From assembly GCA_964486145.1 (NCBI GenBank), contig CAZAMT010000194.1, forward strand, positions 1 to 7,820: DNA of 7,820 nt. Reading direction: 5' to 3'. Origin of the DNA: CAZAMT01 sp964486145 (GTDB lineage: Bacteria; Bacteroidota; Bacteroidia; Bacteroidales; JAAAOM01). Below are positions 5,946 to 7,820 of the stretch, in pieces. The position numbers and the translations under genes were made by a program. How positions within the stretch are numbered: the first letter of the stretch is position 1; every line of letters starts with the position of its first letter. The notes under the pieces were generated by a model. The model ran no database searches. It saw only the letters and a list, made by a program, of their open reading frames with translations, and had not been told where the DNA came from.

Positions 5946-6599
5946 ATGATACGAAAAATATTTGGGACAATAGGAATAGTACTTGCTGTTTCATGTAGCA
6001 ATGAAGCAGAGCCGGAAACAACAAATAAAAGATCATGCCTTTCGTCGTACATTACAACTCCATGTGCTTTGATTGACATAGCCCAGGTGGCTGATTATGC
6101 AGGAGTAGATCCTGTGGAAATCGAGATGGAAGTGCCGGAAGAAATTCCGCTTGAAGAGGTTAACCAATACTCACGTATTTTCTGCGAGTATCGCTGGCCT
6201 TCGGAAAGGGTTTCAGTAACAACCATCGAATGGAACAATTCCGAACTTCAAAACGAAATACCTCTGGATAACGTAGTTAGCATAGGTGATATTGAGATTA
6301 TTGAAGAAGATGATCTGCTTACGCTGAACAACCATACAGAAACCTACACTGAATACTTTCACCGGGTACGCGTAGGTAAAAACAATATCAATAGTGAGAG
6401 CCTGTATGGTGTAGGCGAAATGGCCTCGGTGAGTATCATCGAAGCAATGAACCATTCCAATTACAACATCACCAGTATATGGGTGCTTCACAACAACGCG
6501 AATTTCAATGTTGAAGTTGATATTTCGGATAGCGATGAAGAAGACCTGGCACTCGCTAAAAAGCTTGCGCTGGCAATTCTGGCAAAATGCACTGAATAA
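5946..6599 (+). CDS. Putative lipoprotein, Cys-rich, DUF3558-like pattern
   Basis: A 217-residue protein with a short signal peptide (MIRKIFGTIGIVLAVSC); the lipobox AVSC puts the lipidated Cys at residue 17, followed by SNEAEPE. Four further Cys occur at 31, 40, 80 and 215, enough for two disulfides in the periplasm or at the surface. The layout TPCALIDIAQVADYAGV (38-54), then IFCEYRW (78-84), then YGVGEMASVSI (154-164), then a WVLHNNANFNVEVDI strand (179-193) and a final helix resembles the DUF3558-type arrangement: 'PCxLL...', a mid-chain 'CxY/W' and 'GxGDxA'. This is a by-eye pattern, not a search result. Function is unknown. It lies 47 bases after the previous lipoprotein gene with no evident terminator between, so the two are probably co-transcribed. 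The region 100-135 is strongly acidic (EIIEEDD). Confidence 0.82.
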   Translation: MIRKIFGTIGIVLAVSCSNEAEPETTNKRSCLSSYITTPCALIDIAQVADYAGVDPVEIEMEVPEEIPLEEVNQYSRIFCEYRWPSERVSVTTIEWNNSELQNEIPLDNVVSIGDIEIIEEDDLLTLNNHTETYTEYFHRVRVGKNNINSESLYGVGEMASVSIIEAMNHSNYNITSIWVLHNNANFNVEVDISDSDEEDLALAKKLALAILAKCTE

Positions 6600-6627
6600 T
6601 TTGTTCTACAAGCAGATTCAAAGGGTT

Positions 6628-6654
6628 TTGCCTATAGGTTAAGTTTTAGGTTTT
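6628..6654 (+). promoter_or_regulatory. Possible Bacteroidota-type promoter for AraC gene
   Basis: TTG at 6628-6630 and TAGGTTTT at 6647-6654 are separated by 16 bases. They resemble the -33 TTG and -7 TAnnTTTG elements known for Bacteroidota primary sigma factor, with the last base of the -7 motif wrong. The start codon would lie only about 16 bases after the -7 element. The match is weak in AT-rich DNA. Confidence 0.22.
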
Positions 6655-6669
6655 TCGTATTTTTAACGT

Positions 6670-7494
6670 ATGTCAAATCTAAAGCTGTCAGTATACCCTC
6701 CAAATGAAAAACTGCACCCCTACGTGCGAAGGGTTCTGATAACCCTGGGCGATGAGCACACGGATGAAATTGTTCCCATTGGACCAACCGGCTTCTCCTA
6801 CATCACCTACAGCCGGTATCCCATTTCGCTGCACTACAAAAAAAGAGTGGTTGAGTCTGCTGAACAACTCTACCTGGCCGGACAAATTGATGACGAACAA
6901 CCTTACTTTATCGTAAAAGGAAAATTCTTTCACATTGGACTGGAAATATTACCCACTCTCCCTTATTACCTGTTTGGTGTAGCTGGAGTTGACCTGGTGG
7001 ATACCGGCATGCTCATCAAACAGCTTAATCCTGTATTTTCGTGTAAATTCATGGAAAATGTTTACGATTCAACCGATGCACACGAGGTTGCTACTTTATT
7101 ACAGAATAACATACTTAGTTATCTACCAGAGTTCGATCCTCTGGAATCGCTTGAAAATACTCTTTCTGTAATTTATGCCCGAAATGGTAATGTTGAAATT
7201 AGCGATCTTAAGCAGGCAGCAGGATTAAGTGAACGCCATTTTCGCCGGCAGTTTAAAAAAATTATAGGATTGAATCCCAAAAAATATTGTAAGATTATAC
7301 AGTTCAATGCTGTCTTTGAAGCTATTCAAAGTGGCAACGAAAAATCACTTTACGACCTTGCCCTTGAGAACGGCTATTATGATCAAGCTCATTTTATTAA
7401 TGATTTTAAGGCCCTCCTCGGTGCATCGCCCCAGGCTTTTTTAAGGAGCGAGCATAGCTTCCTTAAATCATACCTGGGAACTTATCGGCATTGA
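6670..7494 (+). CDS. AraC-family regulator with DUF6597-type N-terminal domain
   Basis: A 274-residue transcription factor. Residues 1-150 look like the DUF6597-type sensor found in many Bacteroidota AraC proteins: YPPNEKLHPYVRRVLI near the start, then PIGPTGFSYITY (36-47), QLYLAGQID (66-74) and a central GKFFHIGLEILP (84-95). The C-terminal part (about 155-262) is a standard AraC DNA-binding domain with two helix-turn-helix units. The first is near 176-200 (ISDLKQAAGLSERHFRRQFK) and the second near 226-250 (SLYDLALENGYYDQAHFINDF), ending in GASPQAFLRS. No signal or membrane segment is present; it is cytoplasmic. The inducer is unknown. It lies 70 bases after the second lipoprotein gene on the same strand, so it could be co-transcribed with and regulate that pair, or form its own unit; the sequence does not decide. 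Confidence 0.95.
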   Translation: MSNLKLSVYPPNEKLHPYVRRVLITLGDEHTDEIVPIGPTGFSYITYSRYPISLHYKKRVVESAEQLYLAGQIDDEQPYFIVKGKFFHIGLEILPTLPYYLFGVAGVDLVDTGMLIKQLNPVFSCKFMENVYDSTDAHEVATLLQNNILSYLPEFDPLESLENTLSVIYARNGNVEISDLKQAAGLSERHFRRQFKKIIGLNPKKYCKIIQFNAVFEAIQSGNEKSLYDLALENGYYDQAHFINDFKALLGASPQAFLRSEHSFLKSYLGTYRH

Positions 7495-7820
7495 ACAGAA
7501 CCGGAAGGTATGGTGTTCATAATACACCCGTTTCAAAATGCAGTACCATGTAATTTTTATGCCGGACAGAATTGCCCAATTTGGTTAAAAACTAATTAGT
7601 TAAATGTGTGCCATAACGAATTGATTGCTTATTGAACTATCAAACATTTTTTGTAACTTACGCGGTAAATTAAAAAATATGTCAAACAAAGATTTATTGT
7701 TTTGGTTTTTATTTCTTCTTCGTGGTCTTTGTGGCTTTGTTGGTAATTTTTTTATTTCTCCCTCGAAGGCACAAAGTACACAAAGGGTTTTGTTTTGATG
7801 TTTTTCCTGAGTGGCCTTAG
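7495..7820. other. Right-edge region without a supported gene
   Basis: No convincing gene lies here. GGTGT (7512-7516) and ACACC (7524-7528) form a short inverted repeat 17 bases after the AraC stop, without a T-run, so it is a poor terminator. TTG at 7632-7634 with TAACTTAC at 7654-7661 is a weak promoter look-alike. An ATG at 7679 opens a 39-residue hydrophobic frame (MSNKDLLFWFLFLLRG...) to TGA at 7796-7798, but most of it is the palindromic repeat, so I do not call it. An ATG at 7798 stays open to the window end and might start a further gene; eight codons are too few to judge. Confidence 0.4.
7718..7787. repeat. Second imperfect palindrome (CTTTGTG type)
   Basis: The left arm begins CTTCGTGGTCTTTGTGG (7718-7734) and runs to about 7743. 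The right arm, CCTCGAAGGCACAAAG (7761-7776) continued by TACACAAAGGG, is its imperfect reverse complement. About two thirds of 26 positions match, around an AT-rich loop (7744-7760). The core CGAAGGCACAAAG (7764-7776) matches CGAAGGCGCAAAG at 4524-4536 in 12 of 13 positions, so both palindromes appear to belong to one interspersed family. It lies in non-coding DNA at the edge of the window. Confidence 0.65.

Noticed and set aside
7679..7798. 39-residue hydrophobic ORF resembling a small membrane protein
   Set aside because: More than half of it is the imperfect palindromic repeat, so the hydrophobic reading is probably a by-product of T-rich repeat sequence.

Overview
The window looks like chromosomal DNA from a member of the Bacteroidota (Flavobacteriia, Cytophagia, Chitinophagia or Marinilabiliales type). 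Supporting signs are the AT-rich composition, the lack of Shine-Dalgarno sequences before clear start codons, and short lipoprotein signal peptides followed by acidic residues. Palindromic spacer repeats of the 'CTTTGCGTCTTTGCG' kind and the particular gene families present also fit. I cannot place it to genus.

Layout. Positions 1-310 hold no intact gene, only short broken reading pieces. A 583-residue protein of unknown function follows on + (311-2062). It has a predicted helical-repeat body and a strikingly acidic, tyrosine-rich linker. After a 234-bp convergent spacer with two small hairpins comes a minus-strand block. In transcription order this is a peroxiredoxin-like thiol protein (5094-4549), a spacer with an imperfect palindromic repeat, then a tightly packed trio: a DinB-fold protein (4478-3972), an NRDE/TANGO2-family protein (3984-3259) and a 321-residue protein of DUF6695 type (3262-2297). 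The trio genes overlap by 13 and 4 bases, so they are almost certainly co-transcribed and translationally coupled.

A divergent spacer of about 220 bp leads to a + block. It encodes two consecutive putative lipoproteins (5317-5898, 5946-6599) and an AraC-family regulator with a DUF6597-type N-terminal domain (6670-7494). The last 326 bases hold no supported gene; they contain a second imperfect palindrome sharing a 13-mer core (12/13) with the first.

How the genes may work together. The trio is the most coherent unit: a predicted metal-binding four-helix DinB protein, an Ntn-type NRDE protein whose eukaryotic relatives are linked to haem and lipid handling, and a protein whose His and Cys motifs suggest a circularly permuted papain-like (NlpC/P60, YiiX-like) fold. 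The upstream peroxiredoxin may belong to the same transcript. The two lipoproteins are probably envelope proteins of one operon, and the AraC gene may control them or be a separate unit. No CRISPR array, tRNA, rRNA, transposase or origin was seen.
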